Assembly: GCF_016920785.2 (NCBI RefSeq)
Contig: NW_024609835.1
Span: 79,784,795-79,848,794 of the forward strand
Origin: Ixodes scapularis
Lineage: Eukaryota; Arthropoda; Arachnida; Ixodida; Ixodidae
Length of the DNA stretch: 64,000 nucleotides
Direction of reading: 5' to 3'
A program made the translations under genes and the position numbers. Below the pieces are notes generated by a model. The model saw nothing but the letters and a program-made list of their open reading frames with translations. It had not been told where the DNA came from and did not search any database. This document shows positions 44,740 to 55,226 of the stretch, in pieces (positions within the stretch are counted from its first letter, which is position 1; each line of letters begins with the position of its first letter).

Positions 44740-47226
44740 TGCGTTAGAAAGCCAAAACTACTTGGGTTATCGAGCACAAATTAATTCTTCCTGGCAGAAG
44801 ATATCTCTCTTTTTCTTCCTTCCCTCCTGCTTTTAACCCCCCAACCTGAAGAACGGAGATTAGTCAGAGTGGCAGAAAATGAGCACCAGAAGGGGCTGTT
44901 GCTTTCGTTTGACTCGGATTCGTGGATCGCTCTTCGGGCTATTCTGTGACGGGCTCACGAGTTTCTATTCGGGAGGGACCATTCGCCTGTCATTCCTAAG
45001 CTGATAGTACGGAGAAAGCGATGTGGTCATCAGACCAGTCCTATGTCTATCTTTAGCCTCGTGCTTACACTTCTGTTCATACACGCACGCAGGCAGCGGA
45101 TTCATGTGATGAAAGTCCACCGTTCGCGTAACTTCCACAGCACTGTCAGCTCGAGGGTGAACGGAGATTTTTCTTCTTTTCTTTTTTTATTGGGTCTGCG
45201 GCGTTGAGCTGTGAAGTGCGTATCTTTATTATCGTCTTTTTTTCTTTTTTTTTTTTCATTATGCGCCAATCTAAGTTTTGTTTGCATGGTGTATGTTGAA
45301 GAGCGTAGATGTCACCAACAAATGACGACGACTTACATCGCATGTCAATGAAAGCCGTTTTTTTGTTTAATAAGGGGTTGTGTGAGGATGCCAAGGTGTT
45401 TCGGAGAGTCACATCAGAGATGCCATGGCCATGGAACTGGGTGATCAGCTTTATTTGCAGTGTTTGATTTCTTTAGAACAAGGTCGAACATTGTCGTACC
45501 AACCTCATGTGGAAACGCTAAGCTGATGCTCCGCCACAGTCTCCTCCTCTGAGAGGTGTATTCTTTTAGGCCGTCGTCCCGCATTCCTTTCTATGAGAAA
45601 AAACATAATATAAAGCCTCAGAGTCCTCGGCGTTTGTTGCACTGTAGACGAATTTATTTCTGCGGTCACGTAATTTCGTAGATTTGGCTAAGTATGAATT
45701 TCGGAAATATTCAGTGGGCACGACATTATACGATTGGAAGTGGTTCGCTATGTCATGGTTGCGATGGAGTGATGTATTTTGTGTCATCAATATTTCTCAA
45801 TATTTTTAAATCGTGAAATTTGTAAAAATTAGTTTTTCGAAAAAAATTAGTCCGTTTTAGTATTTGATGTGTTCGATGAAACAGTCAAGAACCATATTTC
45901 GTTCTCAAATAACGAAAGGTAAAAAAATAACTCTGATATTAAAAAGGAAATACCTCGGACCAAAAAAAAAACAAAAAACAAAAAAAAACATATCGTTTAG
46001 AAGAAAAGAGCTGTTGATGCTCCCTTGTCGGTAAGATGCTTTCTAGATAGTTGTTAAAATGATCGAACTACATGAGGAACCCGATGGGGCAGGCATTTGC
46101 CAGCACGCGAGAAGAATAGCGGCTTGTCTTCCTTCCGTATTGGTCTATTGTTCAGCCGAAAACTGACGAGGCGGTGGGAGCTACGTGCTGGTCGGACTAT
46201 TCAACGGCTTCCTTCCATCACCTGACTCCGCTCTCTGGGAATAGGTATGGACGGGGGCGTGACCACGTGGGGAAAGATAGTCATGTGACTGGCCCGACGA
46301 GCACGTAGCATCCATGGCACTGTCGGTACTTTAAGTCCGAGGTTCAAGGTGAATGGTAGCGTTAAGAAGGGGGAATCGGGTAAGAAAGAACGTCCGGCTT
46401 GTGCATTTATATGTGTGATTGCTAACTGGCCGCTAGGCTAATCTTTTCTAATCTTAAATGACGACGTAAAAATGACGGCTTCTTTCCTTCTTTCTTGGTG
46501 CGGGAAAAAACGTCGAGGAGAAATTCGAGAGTGGAGAGTAAGCTTCCTCCTTTCTGCTTGTTGGTCGGCATTTAACGGAACATGTCCCATGGTGGTTACA
46601 ACCTGCTCTATTTTTAATGCATTAGTGAACGCCATAATGACCAAAGTCGCACATAACTGCTCCATTTATGCAAAATTCGCTATCCTGGCAACTTTTCGTC
46701 CCAGTCCTTAGGGAGCCACCCCTATAAAGTTATTGGGGTTGCAAATGTTCTTGTATTTTAACACAAACTAAAAAAACAGCGAATTATTTATAAAATAAAT
46801 AGTATATTAAAAGGTCGGAGTTGGCCTGCAGCCTCTGTGATAGCGTCGTTTGTAGCACTACAAAACCATGGGAATTATATAATTGTATGTTCATCCTTAC
46901 AGTAACTAAGAAGAATAAAATGCTCAAAGAAAAGGTGCACAAAAATATTTAGAAGTAATTTGTTCTCGGCGTACTATGAAAAAGCATGCCAGCCACATGC
47001 ATGTTTCAGAATGAACACTCCAGCGCAATATCTCAACTTTTTCATCTACAGTGTTGCCTTAGCACTTTTGAGTTCGAACTACTGGTGCCGGAAACATACG
47101 TTAGCATGAAACATGAGCTCCGCAGAATTAACAAAAAAAGAAGTAATTTTTAAATAATTAGTTTATGTGATTTTTAATCAACATCTTACCCCCAATATCA
47201 TGTATTTTGTATTACATACTCAACAG
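44740..47226. other. No gene recognised
   Basis: This is AT-rich with A/C tracts near 45960 and a T-rich run near 45240. ORFs up to 88 codons show no domain. Confidence 0.35.
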
Positions 47227-47350
47227 GGTTTTGGCCACAAGTCCCTAGAATTGTGAAGTTGTAAAGTGTGACCAAGTCAATAGCAGGCCCAATAGCTGCA
47301 ATTGTGGGTCTCACAACGAGGAATGCAGCTGCTGCAACATCTGCAACCAG
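47227..47350 (+). pseudogene. Cysteine exon of a broken IGFBP-like paralog
   Basis: It has the same 124-base length, phase and splice context (CAACAG before, CAGGTTTGACAAAT after) as exon 2 of the intact gene. It shares TGTGGGTCTCACAA and the block TGCTGCAACATCTGCAAC. The seventh residue codon reads TAG instead of CCT, one upstream Cys is Ser, and CGCC has become CSCC. Cysteine loss plus an in-frame stop marks it as non-functional. No matching third exon was found in the 16 kb to its right. Exon 1 is probably 38102-38151. Confidence 0.75.
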
Positions 47351-48239
47351 GTTTGACAAATTGTGTGATTCTTTATGACAAAGAATAGGTTTCAAAAGCA
47401 ATTTATGGCGCTCAAAGTCAGTGTTATGCCCCGGTTACACCGAAGTTTTTAGACTTAGTACAAGTCTTTCTTTTATTGCAGTCCTTATTGTTATATTTTT
47501 TATTTCAATCATTACGTTACTTGCCCTGTAAATAGTACCTAAACAAAAATGTGTATTCACAAAAAAATTTGTTTATGAGTATGATCAATGGATATTTATT
47601 TAATATTTTATTAACTCAAAACCGAGAAATTCATGGTAGCACTATGACTGATCTATTGGCCCCTTGCGTTTTTCTGCTATTCAGCCAAGCCAGGGCTGAA
47701 TATATATTTAGTCACTTTCTGATTATAAGCACTCAATAAATAAATCAAATGATGGTAAATCATTAGAACAGGTATCATGTGCGTTCTGCAGCCATTGTTC
47801 TTAATATGCAGAAACGTCAAGTTTACTTACTTGGAACCTTTCGTTCTATATTGTCCATCGCCACTGTTTTTATATACGGTCTAGAATTTAAAATCATTCT
47901 AATATTTCAACTCCTATATGACAACTAACTTCAAGGAACATTCATCAAAAAGAGCAACCCGTGTTGTAGTTTGAGCGCGTAATGAATACATCTAACGGCA
48001 ATAAAAGGCGTCCCCTGCTTATAGTTTGCCAAAAGAGAAGGATGGCCCTGAAATTTCAGGAACAAGTACACATTAAAACAAAAAAAAAACTTTATTAAAT
48101 GTCGTATATTTTAAATATTCGCGTGTAAACATGAATCCCCCACTACAAAATATTTTCCCCTGGTTTTGCATTTAGCACTTTTGGCAATAGTCATACGCCT
48201 CAACTACAGCCGATAGTTTTGCAGTAATAACTAAATAAA
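47351..48239. other. No gene recognised; no third IGFBP-like exon seen
   Basis: This is AT-rich. I looked for the CQEGYEC-like exon on the + strand and did not find it. Confidence 0.35.
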
Positions 48240-48654
48240 TACCCAAATAAATAATCAAGAATCAAGAATCAAGAATAGTTTTTATTTGTGCCCAGGAACA
48301 ACCTTGCGGTTTTGGTGCTGGCGCACGTAAAAAAGAACAAAAACACACACACACAAAAAAAGTAAAAAGAAAAAAAACAACACGGAAGGCAGTTTTACAT
48401 AAAATTCTACAAAAAAGAAGACGCGAGAACTGTGTACACAAAATTGTACAGAAAAACAAAACAAAAAAGTGCACAAAAATTGCACAGAGAAATGAAGACA
48501 CGAAAAAAATTGTTCCAATACATATGGATGCTTTACTTGGACGCAAACAGACGCGAACGTCTGAACACTACACATACAGCTCCGTACAAATAGAAACAAG
48601 AAATCAACAAGTCATAGAAATGCATATGGAAACCCGGCAGTTGATTCAGGAAGT

Positions 48655-50135
48655 TCATCGAAAGCCACAAAAGAGCTTTCGCACAGATTTAACAAAATCG
48701 GAGAAGTTGTCAAGAAATATATCGAGATTAAGAGAAGAGTTATTATAAAGGAGTTCCGCACGAGATACTGGATCAAGTGTATTAACTCTAGATGACAGAT
48801 AGAAGGTTGACGTTTTTCTTGTCGTCACTCGCGGTACGTGCAGAGAAACCTGATGCAGGATGTCGGAGCTATCTATTTGACCATGTATACATTTATAAAG
48901 AAAGAGCAGCTCCGCAGTGTTTCGGCGTCCCTGCAAGTCTTGCAGTCGAATGGGTGAACTATGCACGTCATCAACTGCTTTTGCAAGGTTGAAACGGTGT
49001 TTAAAAATAGATACGAATTTCGCTTGTACTCGAGAAATCCTCAATAGATTAGAGTGGCACGTCCCACCCCACACAACAGATGCATACTCAAGGTGAGAAC
49101 GACACAGGGAACAATATAAGGTTAAAAATGTTTTAGGGTCACGAAATTCTCGTGATACACGACACACAAGACCCAGGGTGCGCAGCGCAGACTTCACAAT
49201 ATGCATAACATGACCCTGGAAACGCAAAGCAGAGTCAAATACAACACCAAGATCTCTGATTTCGCCAACGCGGGATAGTTGATTAGTGTTAATTGTGTAG
49301 TTAAATGGTACTGTGGCAGTTTTTCTAGAGTAGGTCATGACTTTTGTTTTGGACTGGTTGATCTTCAGGTGATTACGTGAGCACCAGCCAACAAACGAGG
49401 TTATATCAGACTGTAAATCCATGCAGTCAGGTTCGCCGCCTATTTCTCTAAATATTTTTATATCGTCTGCATATAGCAAGAAAGAAGACGTGGTGATGGC
49501 GCTTGCGACGTCATTCACAAAAACAGAAAATAGCAACGGGCCCAGTACGGAACCCTGTGGTACACCCGAAGTTGCGTTATACGTGGAGGAGCAAGACCCG
49601 TTCGCACGCACATAACAAACCCTTTCCCTTAGGTAGTCCTCCAGAAGACAGTAAATCGGACCGCAAAGACCAACTGCAGAGAGCTTAGATAAAAGTATAC
49701 TGTGGTTTACAATGTCGAAAGCCTTGCTACAATCAAAGTATATAACGTCAAGTTGACCTCTGTCGCACACAACCTTAGACGCAGCAGCCGCGAATGCCAC
49801 CAGATTTGTCGTCGTTGAACGACCAGCGAAAAAACCGTGCTGGTTGGTACTTATCGTGCTTTGAAGTGAAAAAGACAGATACCTGTGGATGACCTTCTCA
49901 AAGAGCTTAGAAAACGAGCAGAGTAAAGAAATAGGTCTGTAGTTAGAAGCGTCAGTCCGCTTGCCCGCCTTAAAAATTGGGACCACAACAGCAATTTTCC
50001 AAATACTCGGGAAAATGCCCGACTTCAGACAATTAATAAAGATAGCGCAAAGGACTGGTGTTAAAATGCAGCCGTAAGACTTGAGTATAGCTTGGGGGAT
50101 GCCGTCATGACCGGCAGATAGCGTCGGACGCTATC
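48655..50135 (-). pseudogene. Reverse transcriptase ORF of the - strand element
   Basis: The open frame reads from LSAGHDGIP (near 50119) without a stop to CGFR at 48655. Motifs in order are NYRPISLLCSFSKLFEK, NQHGFFAGRSTTTNL, VIYFDCSKAFDIVNH, TSGVPQGSVLGPLLFSVFVND and FLLYADDIKIF, followed by LKINQSKTKVM. A long C-terminal region with LEYASVVWGG then follows. The catalytic Asp and YADD are intact, so the preserved part looks recent. The frame is cut at its N-terminal side by a hairpin plus (ATT)n insertion. Codons before that insertion (DQSDINSARSAFLNK, 50217-50262) appear to be the upstream continuation. Confidence 0.88.
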
Positions 50136-50142
50136 TGCCGGC

Positions 50143-50214
<72 letters not shown>

Positions 50215-50216
50215 TT
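50111..50216. repeat. Palindrome plus (ATT)n microsatellite inside the RT frame
   Basis: CCGGCAGATAGCGTC and its complement are separated by one base (50111-50141). About 70 bases of uninterrupted TAA/ATT repeat follow. The right palindrome arm duplicates the RT codons of the left arm in inverse orientation and brings an in-frame TAG. Confidence 0.85.
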
Positions 50217-50362
50217 TGTTCAGGAATGCAGATCTCGCAGAGTTGATGTCGGACTGGTCAAATCCAGCTAGGGCTTGTAAGACCAGGTCCAGAGATTACA
50301 CTAAGAAAAAAACAAGCATGAGTAAGAAATGCAGCTCAATAAACAAAATTAAAAAAAAAAAT

Positions 50363-50959
50363 TCACGAGTACGGAAATGTTACAGTTCCATTGGAGACAC
50401 AGTATAGTTCTTTGGAAGGTGGAAAAGTTACAATAAAAACAAATGAAGTAAATACAAAATACACAAGCGTACGCACGTTGTCATAAGCACAGCACCACAC
50501 CACTGCGAATAGGAAAGTTTTTCCCGAATACATGGCTGAGAAGAGTTAGCAATCGTAATCGTACAAGAAAAGAAAAGTATATATAAAGAAAACACACACG
50601 CGCACACACACACTTGTTTGCGTTTTTCCACGACACAGGCCCCAAGGTTTGCCCAAGGGTTTGCTCAGCAAAATAAAAAAAAGTTAAAAAAAAAGTCACA
50701 AGTACGGAAATGCTACAGTTCCGTTGGAAACAGAGTGCAGTTCTTTGGAAGGTGGAAAAGTTTCAATATAAGAAATGAAGTAACTCAAAACACACACGCA
50801 CGCACGATGTCATATGCAGAGCACCACAGCGAATAGGAAAGTGCTTCTCGAAGATTTAGCTGAGAAGAGTTAGCAATCGTAATCGTACAAGAAAAGAAAA
50901 CTATAAAAAAACACGCACAAACTTGTTTGCGCTTTTCCACAACATAGGCCCCAAGGTTC
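50363..50959. repeat. Two-copy direct repeat, ~0.29 kb units
   Basis: Units 50363-50650 and 50694-50959 share CGGAAATG.TACAGTTCC, TTCTTTGGAAGGTGGAAAAG, GCTGAGAAGAGTTAGCAATC and GCCCCAAGGTT. They differ in short CA-rich and indel positions. They lie in what looks like the 3' UTR of the - strand element. Confidence 0.8.
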
Positions 50960-51201
50960 GAACATGTCTTCAATGAACAGTTACATTTCGGGGAAAAAGC
51001 AAAGCAAAACAGCCTGTGCTACTAACAAACAAAAAACAAGAAAAAAAGAAAACAACAGAGAAACAAAAACAGCGCAAAGGCAAAGAAAAAAAATTAGGCT
51101 TGAAATTATAGAAACGTTTGGAGCCAAGCAATAATCTTGTGTGTAGAAATGAAAATAGAAAGACGGAGAATATAGTTGCCCAGGTATGCCTCCCATTGCT
51201 A

Positions 51202-52140
51202 TCATGATGGCTCTCGCAACACGTCAGAAAACAAAGATCTTAGACTTTTCTTCAGTGTTTTGTTGGAAGAAAGGGGAAGCAAGGAGTCTGGAAGACTATT
51301 GAAAACGTTTGGAACATCATATACGCGCATACTTTCAGCATAGCGAGTTCTCGCTCTTGGGGTATGGAAACGTGGAGCTACTCGAAGGCTCAAGGACTGG
51401 TGTCGAAATGATTTTACACTCGCTCTCGCAGAAGTGTTTCCAAATGACCGTTTGTAGAAATAAAGAGTAGAACGACGGTAATTCAAGTGAGGCGAACAAC
51501 TTATCACTCGATGAGTATTCCGTGCGGCAAGCAACGCTTTTTAGAAGACCAAGCGAAATGCGGTCGATTCGTGTGTGCCATAGGAGAGGAGAACTGAAGA
51601 AGACGGTGACGCCATACCTCAGCAAACTTTACGCCAGGGCATGCATAATATTTCTTCTTATAGATAAAGGTACAAAACACTTTAAACTATACATTGAACA
51701 AGACACGGTTCGCCACCGTTGGCATAAGTAAGACATATCTGTGCGCCATGATAAATCACAATAGAAGTAGATAGCTAGGTACTTAATAGAGCTAACATAT
51801 TGAACGGGTTCACGATCGGTGCATAGGCAATTGGATTCATGAAAAAAAAGTGAATACAAGTTGACAACTTTCGGAGGATTACAGAAAGATACAAATTTTG
51901 TTTTGGAAGTGTTCACACGTCGCTTATTTGCCGAAAACCAGTCCATGAGTGCAATCGCGTCTTCCTGCAGTATTATGATCGCACGCTCGTATACCAGATG
52001 TCTAGAAAATAAAACAGTATCATCGGCATATTACAGTACCGTGGAGCTTGTCACTGCAGTTGGTAAATCATTGACGTAGATGTTAAATAGTAGCGGCGAT
52101 ATAATAGAGCCCTGTAGGACCCCGGATGTTAAGCACACCT
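51202..52140 (-). pseudogene. Degenerate reverse transcriptase of the second - strand element
   Basis: From about 52130 downward one frame gives SGVLQGSIISPLLFNIYVNDLP, then a TAA stop, then YADDTVLFSRHLVYERA. MDWFSANKRRVNTSKTKFV continues at 51629-51946. Later pieces (51335-51625 and 51202-51534) in other frames show IDRISLGLLKS and VPNVFNSLPDSLLPL, the usual C-terminal tail of such ORF2 proteins. The region upstream of the palm is missing. Multiple frameshifts and the stop before YADD show it is long dead. Confidence 0.8.
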
Positions 52141-52144
52141 GTGA

Positions 52145-52305
52145 GCTGCGGGAGTTGCCCAGAGTTGCCATAATAGTTGCCCTAATATTAATAATAATAC
52201 TAGAGCTGTCCTAATAGTAGCCCTAATATTAATAATAATATTAGAGTTGTCCCAATATTAGAGTTGCCCTAATGTTAATAATATTAATATTATTAATAAT
52301 TTCAT
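52145..52305. repeat. Degenerate TAGAGTTGCCCTAATATTAATAAT repeat
   Basis: AGAGTTG(C/T)CC and CCTAATATTAATAATA recur four or five times at irregular spacing of about 20-60 bases. It lies at the upstream edge of the decayed retrotransposon. Confidence 0.6.
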
Positions 52306-52375
52306 ACTAGCCCGGGAAAGCTGCCACACAATAAAAGGCAACAGTCCGTACCATGGAGGCCCGCGTTACCGTGTT

Positions 52376-52544
52376 TATAGACCAACGCGCGGCCCTGACG
52401 TCACGCAGCTGCGGTGGCGCTGTCGACGGCACTGCGCATGCGCAGACGCTTCACATTTCGCGAATTCCGTTTCTGCGCACGCGCAGTGCCCACACCCGGT
52501 GTGGGCAAACGCGGGCTTGTTTGTAAACAGCGCGTCGGTCTATA
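52376..52544. mobile_element. GC-rich hairpin MITE with TATAGACC termini
   Basis: Ends TATAGACCAACGCGC and GCGCGTCGGTCTATA pair. Internally GGCACTGCGCATGCGCAGA pairs with TCTGCGCACGCGCAGTGCC. The 169-bp body includes two NRF1-like GCGCATGCGC / GCGCACGCGC sites and a TGACGTCA site. TATAGACC-like borders also occur near 9376, 55782 and 57513. Confidence 0.6.
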
Positions 52545-54200
52545 TGATGTCGATTATGTGACGATACAATATGCAAGATCAGGACAACGTTTTCTTCCGA
52601 TTGTCACAAAAACCCTCACTTACGGGTATGTGACCTTTCTTGTTCTACTGAAAGAGCGCAGCGCATAAAGAGGAACATTCAGTCATGAAAGTTGGTTCTG
52701 CTTACAGAATACAATAATCTGAAAGCACAACCATGGGCGTAATAAGCCGTTGTGCAGACGTATCCGCGTACCATGTGGGGTTTCCACCGTTGCATTCTGT
52801 TCTTTTATTTAAAACTTTTGTGTAATGCTTCGTCATATTACTTTGTCAGCGACTAGTCTGCATTTATGTTTAAGCATACTCCTTGTCAAGAAAGGACTTC
52901 AACTGAAAAAAAAAAATTCTTTAGAAATGTCTAATAAGATCGAACTTTGGCGTTGCTATTTTCAGATGTTTTTACTTTGAAAGAGATTTCGAAATACTAC
53001 CGCAGCAGTTGCATATAGCCACTTATAAAAATGGATATATTACACTGTGTAATACAATGGCGACCCTATCAATTTGACAAAAAATAATTTAATATCAGTC
53101 GTTTGAAGAAGACATCTTTGTTCTAATAAGAAAAATATTGGAAGCCAAATTTAGGATTATGAACTAATTTGAAATCACTAGCGGAATAAAAACAATTCTG
53201 CATTTATAACGGATTGGCTGAATTTATTAGGATTGGACGAGTTACAGGGATAAAAGTAAATCGACGTGTCGAGCGTTCGTTGTCTCCGTTCTGCATGTCG
53301 CTTTCCTTTTGTCCCTATGAGGATTAGTTTGAAAATTCAACGTAAATGCGAAATATAGATTCCCGCATAATAATGGTTTAATATGATGTTTGAAATTGAT
53401 GTATAACTATTTAACTCTGGTCTATGATGGTTAGAGCTAAACATTTACGAAAGTTCTTGAGTGCTATTTGCGCTTTAGCTATTTAGATAAAGAATATGTT
53501 GGCCGCGCTGTCTTTTCAGTGCTTTTCGTTCGAGGCCACCGTCTCTACACTCACTGCTGCGTAGTTATTAACGTGATATGTCCGTCCAGTTATAACTGCA
53601 GGGTAAAACAAGGGGCTGCTCCATTGTGATTTGCACGAAAGAGCAGCCGCAGTGATCATTTATTTTTTGCAGTCTGAGGGTGTACAAAGTAGGGAAAGGA
53701 GTTTGCCGCAAAGAAGTGTGTCTGCATGAATACTGAAATTTAAGGTATCGCGGACAAGTGTCAGCCACGAAGGAGCCGAACACTCGTCCCTGTCCATGAC
53801 TGATGACATTGACTGAGCACTTGAACAGACTTTGTCGGATAGACGGGTGACCGTGTATAATCTGACCCATCATTTTCCAATCTGCCAACGCTCTGCCTGC
53901 GTAATCATGAGAGACCTGGGTCTCGAAAGGTTCGTGCGAGATAAGTGGCGAAACGTTTGTGCGCACTATTTTCGTAGCCCACGTACAACGGTGTTTATGG
54001 GAGCTATCACGTTACGCGCCGCCATGTTTGGTTTATATCAGTTTCCCGAACACAATATTTGAAAGGGTAAAAGATAATTTAAAGAAATTGCTGTAAAGAC
54101 AAGTTCTTGTTAAGCTATCCATATAAGGTTGTGTCCACAAGAAAAATATACAAATATATATACTTAATTTTTTTTTTTGACATCTGTGTATTTTTCCTCA
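52545..54200. other. No gene recognised
   Basis: This is AT-rich to about 53500. Mixed sequence follows, with overlapping ORFs at 53568-54062 that lack any domain. Confidence 0.3.
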
Positions 54201-54207
54201 ATGCTGG

Positions 54208-54302
54208 TGGGGGATCGGTGGCCGAGTGGACTAGCGCACACCAGCTCGGAGCACGTGGAGCAAAAACTCGGGCTGCAGAACCCAGGGATCCTGCGTTCAA
54301 TC
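54208..54302 (+). mobile_element. tRNA-headed SINE head, cut at the B box
   Basis: GGTGGCCGAGTGGACTAGCG is a good A box of Leu/Ser-tRNA type. GGATCCTGCGTTCAATC is a B-box-like end, immediately followed by unrelated AGTATT-rich sequence. The anticodon region has an odd extended loop, so I treat it as SINE-derived rather than a working tRNA gene. Confidence 0.5.
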
Positions 54303-54440
54303 CAGACTTGTGCCTATCTAAAGTATTCTACTCAAGGTACTGTATCTTAAATACTTTATGAAGTATCTTGGTATCTTGCAAATACCTTTGATGGAGAGTA
54401 TTTAATACTCTATTTCAATGACAACTCCGTGTATCTTGTA
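54303..54440. mobile_element. AGTATT-rich hAT-like remnant
   Basis: CAGACTTGTGCC then AAAGTATT, AAATACTTT and GAGTATTTAATACTC resemble the element ending at 62659, whose right end reads GAGTATTTTGCCCAACACTTG. Its right side is displaced by the 54441-55226 transposon. Confidence 0.4.
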
Positions 54441-55226
54441 CAGTCACGATCGGAAGTAATTGGAACACGGGAGCGGTGGCCCAACTGCATTGCAGCACGA
54501 TCTATCCGCGCTCGTAGAAACTGATAGGAGACTAAGCGCATGAGTTCATGCCGGCGCCGACAGGCCCTTTGCATCGCTCTATCTATTTCTTTTACCGGAG
54601 ATCAAGATTATCCTTCGCTGCTTCTCAGATACGACACGTGATGGCGCTGATAGCGTCCGACAGCGTTACGAGGGTGCTCTCTGCGAGAGCGAACTGAGGA
54701 AACGGGTGCACTATCAGAATCATCTGAAGCGGATCGGTGCTGGTTCAATGACGCGGCAAACGCTAATGGCGTGACGCATCGCTACGTAAAAAATATCTTT
54801 ATATTGTTCTCGAGTAGATAGCAATGCCAGCTGCAGAAAATGACACGAGAAGTGGACAAAGGCCATAAGTTCCATGCAACGAACCGCGTTTTTATTTTAT
54901 TTTTGTCGAGATAGATATAAGAGAGCATATTTTTGTTGGGACAGAAATCTTTCTGTTTCTGTCTGCACCAAGGTGCCTTCAAGGGTGGAAAGCGTGCCCG
55001 CTGTCTGCTTACAGCGCCATCGGGGACGTAGCGTTGCGTCCCAGAAGCGATAAGGAACGATTAGAACCTCCGGTAAAGGAATAGTTCGAGAGGAGCAGAG
55101 TGGCCATCGGCGCCGGCATGCACGCATGCGCGTACTCCCCTATCAGTTCCCACGAGCGCGGCTAGATTGCGCTGCAATGCAGTTGGGCCACCGCTCCCGT
55201 GTTCCAATCACTTCTGATCGTGACTG
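54441..55226. mobile_element. 786-bp TA-flanked transposon with ~250-bp inverted repeats
   Basis: It is bounded by TA on both sides. The left end is CAGTCACGATCGGAAGTAAT, and the right end reads the same on the other strand with few changes. Pairing continues through GGAACACGGGAGCGGTGG, CATGCCGGCGCCGA, TTTTACCGGAG and GATGGCGCTG, roughly 250 bases per arm. The central 250 bases are unrelated and hold no transposase. Long inverted repeats with a CAGT start and TA duplication fit a non-autonomous Tc1/mariner element. Confidence 0.85.

Larger units (their letters stand above)
48240..50310 (-). mobile_element. Non-LTR retrotransposon, 5' truncated, I/jockey-like
   Basis: The - strand carries reverse transcriptase and a C-terminal domain, with a 3' end in repeats of TTGATTC (three copies near 48257-48277). 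The 5' part stops within the region just upstream of the RT core, so the endonuclease and ORF1 are missing. This is the usual outcome of incomplete target-primed reverse transcription. The tail is unlike that of the 40359-44735 element, so the two belong to different families. Confidence 0.8.
50220..52200 (-). mobile_element. Second decayed non-LTR retrotransposon on the - strand
   Basis: It includes the RT remains at 51202-52140 and a 3' UTR to at least 50363 with an internal duplication. Its RT differs from the neighbour at 48655-50135, so it is a separate insertion lying directly upstream of it. The exact join with the truncated neighbour near 50300 is unclear. Confidence 0.6.

Noticed and set aside
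54208..54302. Possible tRNA-Leu/Ser gene
   Set aside because: The anticodon region is too long and the 3' half is cut by another repeat, so it is a SINE head.
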